Below, in pieces: positions 43,586 to 51,752 of a DNA stretch of 64,000 nucleotides. The position numbers were made by a program, and so were the translations under genes. Every line of letters begins with the position of its first letter. Within the stretch, counting starts at the first letter, position 1. The notes under the pieces were generated by a model. That model saw only the letters and a program-made list of their open reading frames with translations, was not told the DNA's origin and searched no databases. This DNA is from DATARH01 sp963789255. Its GTDB lineage: Bacteria > Pseudomonadota > Alphaproteobacteria > ATCC43930 > CGMCC-115725. The DNA lies in the NCBI GenBank assembly GCA_963789255.1, contig CAWBJW010000001.1:1240001-1304000 (forward strand). Reading direction: 5' to 3'.

Positions 43586-44278
43586 TCAGCCTAGCGCGGC
43601 GAGCGCCTCTGGATCGCGGATCACGATCGCACCCTTCGCGATCGCGATGATCCCGGAGCGCTTCCAATCCTGCAGGTGCTTGTTGACGCTTTCCCGCGAA
43701 CCGCCGACGAGTTCACCGAGCGCGCGTTGCGAGATCTTGACGCCGACCGGTCTTGCCGTCGACCCGCTTCCGCCATTCTCTTCCGCGAGGCGGACCAGGA
43801 CCTTGGCGATCCGCGCCCCGAGATCGAGAAAAGCCAGATCCTCGACCTGCTCGTTGGTGTGCCGGAGCCGTTCGCACAACACGATCAACAAGCCGACACA
43901 CAGATCGGGGCGATGCTCGAGCAACGACATAACCGAGCGACGCGGCACGACCAACAACTCGCAATCGGTCGTCGCGGTTGCGTCTGCGGTGCGCTCCTTG
44001 CCGTCGAGCAGGGCGATTTCGCCGAACATTTCGCCATCGCGCATGACGGTCAGCACCACCTGTCTGCCGTCGGGCGATGGTGCGCTGATCGTGACGCGCC
44101 CCTTGAGCACCGCCATCATGCTGCTGCCGGGATCGCCCTTGGCAAAAATCGGATCTCCCTCGGCGTAGCGCGCGACCGTCGCATGTGCGAGGACCGCATC
44201 GATCTCGCTGTCGCCGAGCCGCTCGAACAACGGGCTGCGCCGCAGAACCTGTCGCTGTGATAACGTCGATCCGTACAT
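43586..44278 (-). CDS. Crp/Fnr-family transcription regulator
   Basis: 230 residues. N-terminal cyclic-nucleotide-binding-like domain (SPLFERLGDSEIDAVLAHAT, EGDPIFAKGDPGSSMMAVLK, MRDGEMFGEIALLDGKERTA, the phosphate-binding-cassette-like region), long dimer helix, and C-terminal winged HTH (ISQRALGELVGGSRESVNKH). It lacks the N-terminal Cys cluster of oxygen-sensing FNR, so it is probably a CRP-like cNMP- or other-ligand sensor. Targets are unknown; an FNR/CRP-type site is present at 51502. The start is the ATG at 44278. Confidence 0.9.
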   Translation of the reverse strand: MYGSTLSQRQVLRRSPLFERLGDSEIDAVLAHATVARYAEGDPIFAKGDPGSSMMAVLKGRVTISAPSPDGRQVVLTVMRDGEMFGEIALLDGKERTADATATTDCELLVVPRRSVMSLLEHRPDLCVGLLIVLCERLRHTNEQVEDLAFLDLGARIAKVLVRLAEENGGSGSTARPVGVKISQRALGELVGGSRESVNKHLQDWKRSGIIAIAKGAIVIRDPEALAALG

Positions 44279-44496
44279 CGAATGTCCTCCGCACCGGTCG
44301 CCATCGCGGTAGCGCCGACGCTCCGGTCGCGGCGCCGTTCCGGGCCGGACCAACCTCGTTTCCCGGCACGGGGCTCGGCATGATACAAGAATGCAAGGAA
44401 AAATCTTGAGGACCGCGTATTGCCGGGATCGCTTCCCCGATGGCTGCGGCGAATTTAGGATGCTTTGATGAGCGTGACGTTGGGGGCGCAGCCGGC

Positions 44497-45339
44497 GTGA
44501 CGGTTCTCGACATTCGCGAGCGGCCGTCGCCCAATCATGAAAACCGCGGCGCGCCACCTCAAATCAGGCCGATCAACATGCTGGTATTGCACTATACCGG
44601 CATGCAGAGCGCCGCGGCGGCGCTCGACCGGCTGTGCGATCCGGCGGCTCGGGTCAGCGCCCATTATCTGGTCGAGGAGGACGGCACGTTGTGGCGCCTC
44701 GTCCCCGAAGCCCGGCGCGCCTTTCACGCCGGCGTGTCGTACTGGCAGGGCGAACGCGACCTCAACTTTGTCTCGATCGGCGTCGAGATCGTCAATCCCG
44801 GCCACGAATGGGGCTATCGGCCGTTTCCCGAGGCGCAGATGGCGGCAGTGGAGCGCCTCTGCTGCCATCTGTTGTCGCGCTACCGGATCCCGCCGCACCG
44901 CGTCGTCGGCCATTCCGATATCGCGCCGGACCGCAAGGCCGATCCCGGCGAGCTGTTCGATTGGCCGCGCCTCGCCCGCGCCGGCATCGGCCTGTGGCCG
45001 ATCCCCGCCCCCGGCCTCGCGCGCCGCCGCGGCCGCGGCGTCGGGGTGATCGAGCGTGCCAGCGCGCTCGCCGATCTCGCCCGTATCGGTTATTGCGTGT
45101 CGAGCGCCGGCGAGACGGTTGCGCTCGCCGCGTTCCAGCGCCGCTTCCGCCCGGAGCGGTGGGACGGCCGGCTCGATGGCGAGACCTGCGCGCGGCTCGG
45201 CGCCGTGCGCAGCGCGGTCGAGGCGGCGCAAGCCGCGGAGGAGGCTGCGGCGCCGGTCCCGGTTCAATTGAGGCGCGAGCGGGGCGGCCGCTCGCGGCGG
45301 CCTTGCGGCCGGCGCGCGACCAGCTGGCCGGCCTGGTGA
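44497..45339 (+). CDS. N-acetylmuramoyl-L-alanine amidase (AmpD-like) with peptidoglycan-binding domain
   Basis: About 280 residues; the GTG at 44497 is preferred (GGGGG upstream), with a longer ATG start at 44440 possible. The amidase_2 domain has PINMLVLHYTGM (zinc His), LVEEDGTLWRLVPEARRAFH, GVEIVNPGHEWGYRPFP, and HRVVGHSDIAPDRKADPGEL (zinc His/Asp). The C-terminal region ETVALAAFQRRFRPERWDG is a short PG_binding_1-type helix bundle. It cleaves the lactyl-amide bond of (anhydro)muropeptides in cell-wall recycling. The last ~25 residues overlap the convergent SnoaL-like gene and look non-conserved. Confidence 0.85.
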   Translation: MTVLDIRERPSPNHENRGAPPQIRPINMLVLHYTGMQSAAAALDRLCDPAARVSAHYLVEEDGTLWRLVPEARRAFHAGVSYWQGERDLNFVSIGVEIVNPGHEWGYRPFPEAQMAAVERLCCHLLSRYRIPPHRVVGHSDIAPDRKADPGELFDWPRLARAGIGLWPIPAPGLARRRGRGVGVIERASALADLARIGYCVSSAGETVALAAFQRRFRPERWDGRLDGETCARLGAVRSAVEAAQAAEEAAAPVPVQLRRERGGRSRRPCGRRATSWPAW

Positions 45340-45674
45340 TGGGCGAGCCGCCAGGCGCCGTCCTCGCGGACGAAGAGATTGCTGGCGACAAGCGTGCCGC
45401 CGTCGAGTTCCTCCTCGCACACCACGAGCGCCGCATCGCCGTAAAGCAGCACCCGCTCGTCGTAGCAGGCGATGCGCGGCGCCTCGGGATTGGCGAGAAT
45501 GCCCTGCCAGCTTTGCATCACCTCATCGCGGTCCGCGAGCGCCGGCCAGCCCGGATGGATGCAGGCGACCGGCGCCTGCCGCGCCCACAGCGCCTCCATC
45601 GCGACGAGATCGCGTGCCGCGAAGGCCCGGTAGAATTCGAGATTGGCTGCGAGCACGGCGTCGCTGTCGGTCAT
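45264..45674 (-). CDS. SnoaL-like / NTF2-fold protein
   Basis: 136 residues. SnoaL_3-type pattern: AANLEFYRAFAARDLVAMEA, LWARQAPVACIHPGWPAL, ARIACYDERVLLYGDAALVV, CEEELDGGTLVASNLFVRE, and DGAWRLAHHQAG. This NTF2-like cone fold is used by polyketide cyclases, steroid isomerases and many proteins of unknown role; no function can be assigned. It overlaps the 3' end of the convergent amidase gene by about 75 bases and is divergent from urtA. Confidence 0.85.
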   Translation of the reverse strand: MTDSDAVLAANLEFYRAFAARDLVAMEALWARQAPVACIHPGWPALADRDEVMQSWQGILANPEAPRIACYDERVLLYGDAALVVCEEELDGGTLVASNLFVREDGAWRLAHHQAGQLVARRPQGRRERPPRSRLN

Positions 45675-45737
45675 CGCTGATCCCCGCTTGTCACCCGCAG
45701 GATAACCCGTCGGCCTTGTCGGGCGAAGCGGCGGTTC

Positions 45738-45764
45738 GGTAGTGACTGAGTTAGAGTCACTACC
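45738..45764. promoter_or_regulatory. Perfect 10-bp palindrome between divergent genes, candidate operator
   Basis: GGTAGTGACT (45738-45747) and AGTCACTACC (45755-45764) with a 7-base spacer, flanked on both sides by the direct repeat GCGGTTCG. It lies 64 bases upstream of the SnoaL-like start and about 170 bases upstream of urtA, so it could be an operator for either. No T-run follows, so a terminator is less likely. Confidence 0.5.
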
Positions 45765-45932
45765 GGCGGTTCGATTGCCGCCTTCTGCGCCAACCTTTTG
45801 CCTAATAAGTAGGCATCTTCTACGGGGCGCAAGTCTTTCTCATCGGGCACTGTTTTGCCGGCAAGCTTGGCCTCGATCTTGCTCCCCCAACCGAGGCAGG
45901 CCGCCGGGGCCGCATACCAGGGGGAAATTCGC

Positions 45933-47282
45933 ATGTCATCCGAAGGCTTCAGCATCGATCGTCGGCAACTCATCCTTGGAGCCGGCGTGGTCGCCGCCGC
46001 TTCCGGGCTGGCCGCCGCCCCCGGCTTTGTGGCCCAGGCGAAAGCGGCGCCCGCCGCGCCCGAGACCGGACCGATCAAGGTCGGCATCCTGCACTCGCTG
46101 TCCGGCACCATGGCAATCAGCGAGGCCCCGCTCAAGGACGTGATGCTGATGCTGATCGCCGAGCAGAACACGAAGGGCGGCGTCATGGGGCGGCAGCTCG
46201 AGGCGGTGGTCGTCGATCCCGCCTCCAACTGGCCGCTGTTCGCCGAGAAGGCGAAACAGCTGCTGTCGGTCGACAAGGTGGCGGCGGTGTTCGGCTGCTG
46301 GACCTCGGTGTCGCGCAAGTCGGTCCTGCCGGTGTTCGAGCAGCTTAACGGCATCCTGCTCTATCCGGTGCAATACGAGGGGCAGGAGTGCAGCCGCAAC
46401 GTGTTCTATACCGGCGCGGCGCCGAACCAGCAGGCGATCCCGGCGGTCGATTACCTGATGCAGCCAGAGCGGGGTGAAGCGCTGGGTATTGGAAGGCACC
46501 GACTACGTCTATCCGCGAACGACCAACAAGATCCTCGAAGCCTATCTCAAGGCCAAGGGCGTCGCGCCGCCGACATCATGATCAACTACACGCCGTTCGG
46601 CTATTCCGACTGGCAGGCGGAGGTCGCCAAGATCAAGGCGTTCGGCTCGGCCGGCAAGAAGACCGCGGTGGTGTCGACGATCAACGGCGACGCCAACGTG
46701 CCGTTCTACAAGGAGCTCGGCAACCAGGGCATCAAGGCGACCGACATCCCGGTCGTCGCGTTCAGCGTCGGCGAGCAGGAACTGGCCGGCATCGACACCA
46801 AGCCGCTGGTCGGCCATCTCGCGGCATGGAACTACTTCCAGAGCGTCGACACCCCGCTCAACAAGGAAGTCGTCGCCGCCTTCAAGGCCTTCGTGAAGGA
46901 TGACAAGCGCGTCTTCAACGACCCGATGGAGGCGCACTACATCGGCTTCAACATGTGGGTGAAGGCCGTGGAGAAGGCCGGCGGCACCGACCATGACGCG
47001 GTGATCGACGCGATGGTCGGGGTGGCGCACCCCAACCTGTCCGGCGACTTCGCCACGATGATGCCCAACCATCATCTGACGAAGCCGGTGCTGATCGGCG
47101 AGGTCCAGGCCGACGGCATGTTCAACGTGGTGTCGCAGACCCCGGGCCTGGTCGTCGCCCAGCCGTGGTCGCCCTATCTGCCGGAGAGCAAGAACCTGAT
47201 CGGCGACTGGCTGCCGCCGATGTCGTGCGGCAATTACGACGTGGTCGCGGGAAAGTGCCTCGGGACCAAGCACAAAGCCTGA
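45933..47282 (+). CDS. urtA: Urea ABC transporter substrate-binding protein
   Basis: 449 residues; the ATG at 45933 follows AGGGGGAAATTC. The twin-arginine-like leader DRRQLILGAG precedes a Peripla_BP_5 domain: KVGILHSLSGTMAISEAPLK, AAVFGCWTSVSRKSVLPVFE, NGILLYPVQYEGQECS, VFYTGAAPNQQAIPAVDYL, and ADIMINYTPFGYSDWQ, signatures of UrtA. Between about 46465 and 46570 some 35 residues are garbled. Another frame gives the expected VKRWVLEGTDYVYPRTTNKI, so an inserted base near 46463 and a deleted base near 46568 compensate each other. It binds urea in the periplasm for the UrtBC channel. Confidence 0.93.
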   Translation: MSSEGFSIDRRQLILGAGVVAAASGLAAAPGFVAQAKAAPAAPETGPIKVGILHSLSGTMAISEAPLKDVMLMLIAEQNTKGGVMGRQLEAVVVDPASNWPLFAEKAKQLLSVDKVAAVFGCWTSVSRKSVLPVFEQLNGILLYPVQYEGQECSRNVFYTGAAPNQQAIPAVDYLMQPERGEALGIGRHRLRLSANDQQDPRSLSQGQGRRAADIMINYTPFGYSDWQAEVAKIKAFGSAGKKTAVVSTINGDANVPFYKELGNQGIKATDIPVVAFSVGEQELAGIDTKPLVGHLAAWNYFQSVDTPLNKEVVAAFKAFVKDDKRVFNDPMEAHYIGFNMWVKAVEKAGGTDHDAVIDAMVGVAHPNLSGDFATMMPNHHLTKPVLIGEVQADGMFNVVSQTPGLVVAQPWSPYLPESKNLIGDWLPPMSCGNYDVVAGKCLGTKHKA

Positions 47283-47287
47283 GCGGC

Positions 47288-48913
47288 ATGGACGGGCGCT
47301 GCCGGCGCCTGTTCCGGCGCACAGTGCGCCTCGCCGCGCTGCTGTTTTTGCTGGCACTGACAAATCCGGGGGCGGCGCACGCTGCAGACGATCCGTTCGC
47401 ACCAATCGCGGCGACCAATTTCGACGTGGCGGCGCAGGGGGTGCAGGCGCTCGCGGTCTCCGGCAACCCGCGCGCCGCCGCGGTCATCGACGCGTTGCGC
47501 GACGGCAAGCTCTTCGCCTGGAAATGGCCGAGGCCGGACACGCCGCTGTTCATCCGTACCGCCAACGGCTTTGTCGATGCCCGCACCGGCGCCGCGGTAA
47601 GCGCACCGGCGCCGGTCAATCTGCGGCGGGTCATCGTCAACGACTCGGTGCGCTCCGCCATCGACACCGCCGAGAGTGCGCTCGGACTTTTCTCCCCGGA
47701 ACCGGCCGCGCGGAAGAAGGCGGCCGAGGCGCTTTACCAATCGGCCGATCCCGGTGCGCTGACGCTGATCGAACGGGCGCTGGCGACAGAGCGTGATCCC
47801 TCGATCGCCCGCGTGCTGCGCCAGGCGGACGCCGCCGCGCTGCTGAAATCCGGCAGCGGCGCGATCCCGGCCAGGCTCGCGGCGGTGGCCGAGCTCGCGG
47901 CGCGCGCCGACCTTTCAGCGCACAGCCTGCTCGCGTCGTTGCACGGGCAGCCGCCCGCCGTCGCCGCGGCGATCCAGACGGCGATCCACAACATCGACCA
48001 GCGACTGCAGCTGTGGGACCTGCTCGAGAACGTCTATTACGGCATCAGCCTCGGCGCCGTGCTGCTGCTGGCCGCAACTGGGCTTGCCATCACCTTCGGG
48101 GTCATGGGCGTCATCAACATGGCGCATGGCGAGATGGTGATGATCGGCGCTTACACCACCCTCGTCGTGCAGCAGCTGATCGCGGCTTCCGCCCCGGTCC
48201 TCACCGAGTTCGGCCTGCTGTTCGCCGTGCCGGCGGCGTTTCTGGTCGCCGGTGCGCTCGGGGCGCTGATCGAACGGACCCTGATCCGCTTCCTCTATGG
48301 CCGGCCACTGGAGACGCTGCTCGCCACCTGGGGCCTCAGCCTCATCCTCCAGCAGGCGGTGCGCAGCATCTTCGGCCCGACCAACCAGGACGTGACCTCG
48401 CCCGGCTGGATGAGCGGCGCGGTGTCGTTGGGCGGACTCGTGCTGACCGTCAACCGGCTGTGGATCATCCTGTTCTCGGGTCTGGTGCTCGGCGCCCTGA
48501 TGGCGGTGCTGCGCTGGGGCGGGCTCGGCCGCAACATCCGCGCCGTCATGCAGAACCGGCGCATGGCGGCGGTGATGGGCATCTGCACGCCGTGGATCGA
48601 CGCCATGACCTTCGCCCTCGGCTCCGGCATCGCCGGCATGGCCGGGGTGGCGCTCAGCCAGATCGACAATGTCAGTCCCAATCTTGGCCAGAACTACATC
48701 ATCGACAGTTTTCTCGTGGTCGTGCTCGGCGGCGTCGGCAATCTGTGGGGAACCCTGTTCGGCGCGATGACGCTCGGCATCGTCGACAAGTTCGTCGAGC
48801 CGTTCGAGGGTGCCGTTCTGGCCAAGATCCTGGTGCTGGTGTTCTTGATCCTGTTCATCCAACGGCGGCCGCAGGGGCTTTTCCCGCTCAAGGGGCGGGC
48901 GGCCGAGGCGTGA
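47288..48913 (+). CDS. urtB: Urea ABC transporter permease UrtB
   Basis: 541 residues with a signal-like N-terminus (LAALLFLLALTNPGAAHA) and the ~230-residue extra domain typical of UrtB (DALRDGKLFAWKWPRPDTPL, NGFVDARTGAAV, RVIVNDSVRSAIDTAESALG). The LivH-type membrane domain follows (YYGISLGAVLLLAATGLAI, MGVINMAHGEMVMIGAYTT, LLATWGLSLILQQAVRSIFG, VLGGVGNLWGTLFGA). The length and the N-terminal domain separate it from ordinary LivH. It starts 5 bases after urtA and overlaps urtC. Confidence 0.93.
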   Translation: MDGRCRRLFRRTVRLAALLFLLALTNPGAAHAADDPFAPIAATNFDVAAQGVQALAVSGNPRAAAVIDALRDGKLFAWKWPRPDTPLFIRTANGFVDARTGAAVSAPAPVNLRRVIVNDSVRSAIDTAESALGLFSPEPAARKKAAEALYQSADPGALTLIERALATERDPSIARVLRQADAAALLKSGSGAIPARLAAVAELAARADLSAHSLLASLHGQPPAVAAAIQTAIHNIDQRLQLWDLLENVYYGISLGAVLLLAATGLAITFGVMGVINMAHGEMVMIGAYTTLVVQQLIAASAPVLTEFGLLFAVPAAFLVAGALGALIERTLIRFLYGRPLETLLATWGLSLILQQAVRSIFGPTNQDVTSPGWMSGAVSLGGLVLTVNRLWIILFSGLVLGALMAVLRWGGLGRNIRAVMQNRRMAAVMGICTPWIDAMTFALGSGIAGMAGVALSQIDNVSPNLGQNYIIDSFLVVVLGGVGNLWGTLFGAMTLGIVDKFVEPFEGAVLAKILVLVFLILFIQRRPQGLFPLKGRAAEA

Positions 48914-50037
48914 TGCCGATCGAGCGTACCACGATCGTAACCCTCGGCTGCGTGCTGGGCGGGGCTGTCTTGCTCGCGGGTCTGAACCTGTTTGCTCCGG
49001 CGGCAAGCGCGCTGCACCTGCCAGACTTCGCGATCTCGCTGGTCGGCAAGTACCTCTGCTACGCGATCCTGGCGCTGTCGGTCGATCTGGTATGGGGATA
49101 TGTCGGCATCCTGACCCTTGGCCATGCCGCCTTCTTCGCCCTGGGCGGCTACGCAATGGGCATGTATCTGATGCGCGAGATCGGCGCGCGCGGCGTCTAC
49201 GCCAACCCGACCCTGCCCGATTTCATGATCTTCATCGGCTGGAACAAGCTGCCCTGGTACTGGTACGGATCCGAACATTTCTGGTTGGCGCTCCTGATGG
49301 TGGTGCTGGTGCCCGGTGTTCTGGCCGGCATCTTCGGCTGGTTCGCCTTCCGCTCGCGGGTCTCCGGCGTCTATCTCTCGATCATCACCCAGGCCCTCAC
49401 CTATGCGCTGATGCTTGCCTTCTTCCGCAACGACATGGGGTTCGGCGGCAATAACGGGATGACGGATTTCAAGGACATCCTCGGCGTCCCGCTCAACCGG
49501 GAGAGCACGTCGGTCGGTCTGATGCTGATCACCGCCGGCGTGCTGTCGGCGGCATTCCTGTTGGCGCGCGCGATGACGCGCTCGCGTTTCGGCAAGGTGC
49601 TGGTGGCGGTCCGCGACGCCGAAGCGCGCACCCGCTTTCTCGGCTACCGCCCGGAATCCTACAAGCTCGTGGTCTGGGTCGTCTCGGCGGTGATCGCCGG
49701 GATCGGCGGCGCGCTCTACGTTCCGCAGGTCGGCATCATCAACCCATCGGAATTCGCGCCGGCCAATTCGATCGAGGCGGTGATCTGGGTCGCGGTCGGC
49801 GGGCGCGGCACGCTTTCCGGCGCGATCCTCGGCGCCGTTCTGGTCAATCTCGGCAAGACGTGGCTGACCAGCGCCCTGCCGGAGGTCTGGCTGTTCGCGA
49901 TGGGCGGATTGTTCATCTTCGTCACCTTGTTCCTGCCGCGCGGGATCATCGGCCTGTTCGTGGGCCGCCGATCCGCCGTCGGACCCGCGCGCGAATCGGC
50001 GGCGGCCGAGGCGGCGGCGCGGGAGGCCGCGGAATGA
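48913..50037 (+). CDS. urtC: Urea ABC transporter permease UrtC
   Basis: 374 residues, LivM-type permease: LSVDLVWGYVGILTLGHAAF, FALGGYAMGMYLMREIGARG, GVYLSIITQALTYALMLAFF, NDMGFGGNNGMTDFK, KVLVAVRDAEARTRFLGYRP, and EAVIWVAVGGRGTLSGAILG. The insert TLPDFMIFIGWNKLPWYWYG is characteristic of UrtC. The ATG overlaps the urtB stop, and the stop overlaps the urtD start (ATGA). Confidence 0.94.
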   Translation: MPIERTTIVTLGCVLGGAVLLAGLNLFAPAASALHLPDFAISLVGKYLCYAILALSVDLVWGYVGILTLGHAAFFALGGYAMGMYLMREIGARGVYANPTLPDFMIFIGWNKLPWYWYGSEHFWLALLMVVLVPGVLAGIFGWFAFRSRVSGVYLSIITQALTYALMLAFFRNDMGFGGNNGMTDFKDILGVPLNRESTSVGLMLITAGVLSAAFLLARAMTRSRFGKVLVAVRDAEARTRFLGYRPESYKLVVWVVSAVIAGIGGALYVPQVGIINPSEFAPANSIEAVIWVAVGGRGTLSGAILGAVLVNLGKTWLTSALPEVWLFAMGGLFIFVTLFLPRGIIGLFVGRRSAVGPARESAAAEAAAREAAE

Positions 50038-50777
50038 GCGACGGCTCGGTCCTTTACCTCGACGGCGTCACCGTCTCCTTCGACGGCTTCAAGGCGCTCA
50101 ACGAACTCTCTCTGGTGCTCGAACCGGGCGAGATGCGGGCGGTGATCGGCCCCAACGGGGCCGGCAAGACCACGATGATGGACGTGATTACCGGCAAGAC
50201 GAGGCCCGATTCCGGGCGCGTCATCTTCGGCGACGACATCGATCTGACGCGGCTCGACGAGCCGGCGATCGCGCGGCTCGGCATCGGTCGCAAATTTCAG
50301 CGGCCCACGGTATTCGAGCCGCTGTCGGTGCGCGATAACCTGCTGCTTTCGCTGGCCGGCGAACGCAGCCCCCGCTTCGCACTATGGGCACGCGAGACGC
50401 AGGAGGAGCGACGGCGGCTCGAAGGTCTCCTCGCGACGATCCGCCTCTCCGCTGAGCGCGACCGGCGCGCCGCCGATCTGTCGCACGGCCAGAAGCAATG
50501 GCTGGAGATCGGCATGCTGCTCGCCCAGGAGCCAAGGCTTTTGCTGGTCGACGAGCCGGTCGCCGGCATGACCGATGCGGAAACCGCCGAAACCGTCGAG
50601 CTGCTGCGCGAGATCAACCGGACTCGCAGCGTCGTGGTGGTCGAGCACGACATGGCGTTCGTGCGCGCGCTCGGGGTGAGGGTGACGGTATTGCACGAAG
50701 GCTCGGTGCTGGCAGAGGGCTCGATCGACACCATCCAGGACAATCCCCGCGTCGTCGAAGTCTATCTGGGACGGTAG
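50034..50777 (+). CDS. urtD: Urea ABC transporter ATP-binding protein UrtD
   Basis: 247 residues. Walker A GPNGAGKTTMMDVITGKTRP, Q-loop region GIGRKFQRPTVFEPLSV, signature LSHGQKQWLEIGMLLAQEP (the KQWLEIGM form is typical of UrtD), Walker B LLLVDEPVAGMTD, H-loop VVVEHDMAFV. The ATG overlaps the urtC stop; urtE follows after 3 bases. Confidence 0.95.
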   Translation: MSDGSVLYLDGVTVSFDGFKALNELSLVLEPGEMRAVIGPNGAGKTTMMDVITGKTRPDSGRVIFGDDIDLTRLDEPAIARLGIGRKFQRPTVFEPLSVRDNLLLSLAGERSPRFALWARETQEERRRLEGLLATIRLSAERDRRAADLSHGQKQWLEIGMLLAQEPRLLLVDEPVAGMTDAETAETVELLREINRTRSVVVVEHDMAFVRALGVRVTVLHEGSVLAEGSIDTIQDNPRVVEVYLGR

Positions 50778-50780
50778 GGC

Positions 50781-51476
50781 ATGCTGTCGGTCGAAGCCGT
50801 CGATCTTTATTACGGCGCCAGCCATGCGTTGCGCCGGGTCAGCCTGACCGCAAAGCAGGGCGAGGTCACCTGCATCCTCGGCCGCAACGGGGTCGGCAAG
50901 ACGAGCCTGTTGCGCGCGATCTTCGGGCTGCATCCGATCCGCTCGGGCCGCATCCGCTGGGAGGACCGCGACCTTGCCGGTCTGCCGCCTTATCAGCGCG
51001 CCCGCGCCGGCCTGGCGCTCGTCCCGCAAGGGCGCGAGATCTTTCCGCGCCTCACGGTGCGGGAAAACCTCGAAACCGGCTTCGCCATGCTGCCGCGCGG
51101 CTTGCGGCAGATCCCGGACGAGATCTTCACCCTGTTCCCGGTGCTGAAGGACATGCTGAACCGGCGCGGCGGCGATCTGTCGGGCGGCCAGCAGCAGCAG
51201 CTGGCGATCGCCCGCGCCCTGATCGTCCAGCCGCGGCTGTTGATCCTCGACGAGCCGACCGAAGGGATTCAGCCCTCGATCATCAAGGACATCGGGCGCG
51301 TCATCGAACAGCTGGTCGAGCGCGGCGACATGGCGATCCTGCTGGTCGAGCAATATTTCGAGTTCGCCCGCGATCTCGCCGCCGCCTATGTCGTCATGCA
51401 GCGCGGAGAGGTTGTGCTCAGCGGCCGCCAGAGCGACATGGATGAGACCGCGGTGCGCGTCTTTTTGACGGTGTAA
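50781..51476 (+). CDS. urtE: Urea ABC transporter ATP-binding protein UrtE
   Basis: 231 residues. Walker A GRNGVGKTSLLRAIFGLHPI, signature LSGGQQQQLAIARALI, Walker B LLILDEPTEGIQPSI, H-loop LLVEQYFEFARDLA, all typical of UrtE/LivF. It completes urtABCDE. No urease structural or accessory gene is in the window, so urea hydrolysis must be encoded elsewhere (urease or urea amidolyase). Operons of this kind are usually controlled by nitrogen status; I see no clear NtrC or sigma-54 site. Confidence 0.95.
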   Translation: MLSVEAVDLYYGASHALRRVSLTAKQGEVTCILGRNGVGKTSLLRAIFGLHPIRSGRIRWEDRDLAGLPPYQRARAGLALVPQGREIFPRLTVRENLETGFAMLPRGLRQIPDEIFTLFPVLKDMLNRRGGDLSGGQQQQLAIARALIVQPRLLILDEPTEGIQPSIIKDIGRVIEQLVERGDMAILLVEQYFEFARDLAAAYVVMQRGEVVLSGRQSDMDETAVRVFLTV

Positions 51477-51501
51477 GCCGGGTCCGCCAAATGCCGTTGA
51501 T

Positions 51502-51515
51502 TTGACCCAGATCAA
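51502..51515 (+). promoter_or_regulatory. FNR/CRP-family binding site (FNR box)
   Basis: TTGACCCAGATCAA, one mismatch from the TTGAT-N4-ATCAA consensus used by FNR, ANR, DNR and FixK. It is 53 bases upstream of the preferred start (51568) of the small membrane peptide, a workable distance for an activator site near -40. It lies 26 bases after the urtE stop. Confidence 0.6.
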
Positions 51516-51567
51516 AGCCGGTCGCGCGCGCCCGTTACGGTCCCTCCAGCAAGCGATGGAGCCATCG

Positions 51568-51657
51568 ATGTCGGGTGGCGAAGCCGCCTTTCTGGTTTTC
51601 ATCATCAGCGCGTTCATGGTGTTCGGCGTAATGCTGGGCTGGCTGTCGCACCACTGA
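51568..51657 (+). CDS. 29-residue single-span membrane peptide
   Basis: Too short for usual gene calling. MSGGEAAFLVFIISAFMVFG continues with VMLGWLSHH: one hydrophobic helix of about 20 residues with a His-His end. The ATG at 51568 is preceded by GGAG with a 6-base spacer; an in-frame ATG at 51556 lacks such a site. An FNR-type box lies upstream. Small one-helix peptides of this type assemble with respiratory oxidases in other bacteria (CydX and similar), so a microaerobic respiratory role is plausible but unproven. Confidence 0.55.
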   Translation: MSGGEAAFLVFIISAFMVFGVMLGWLSHH

Positions 51658-51752
51658 CAGACTGGATCGCCCGGCCCCGCACTCCGTTTCTTCGGCGAGT
51701 GTGATAGGCTGGGGCCTGCCGACCCGAGCAAGATCGCCACCGCGGGGTGCCG

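Noticed and set aside
48013..48912. Extension of urtC frame across urtB
   Set aside because: Out-of-frame shadow of urtB; urtC starts with ATG overlapping the urtB stop.
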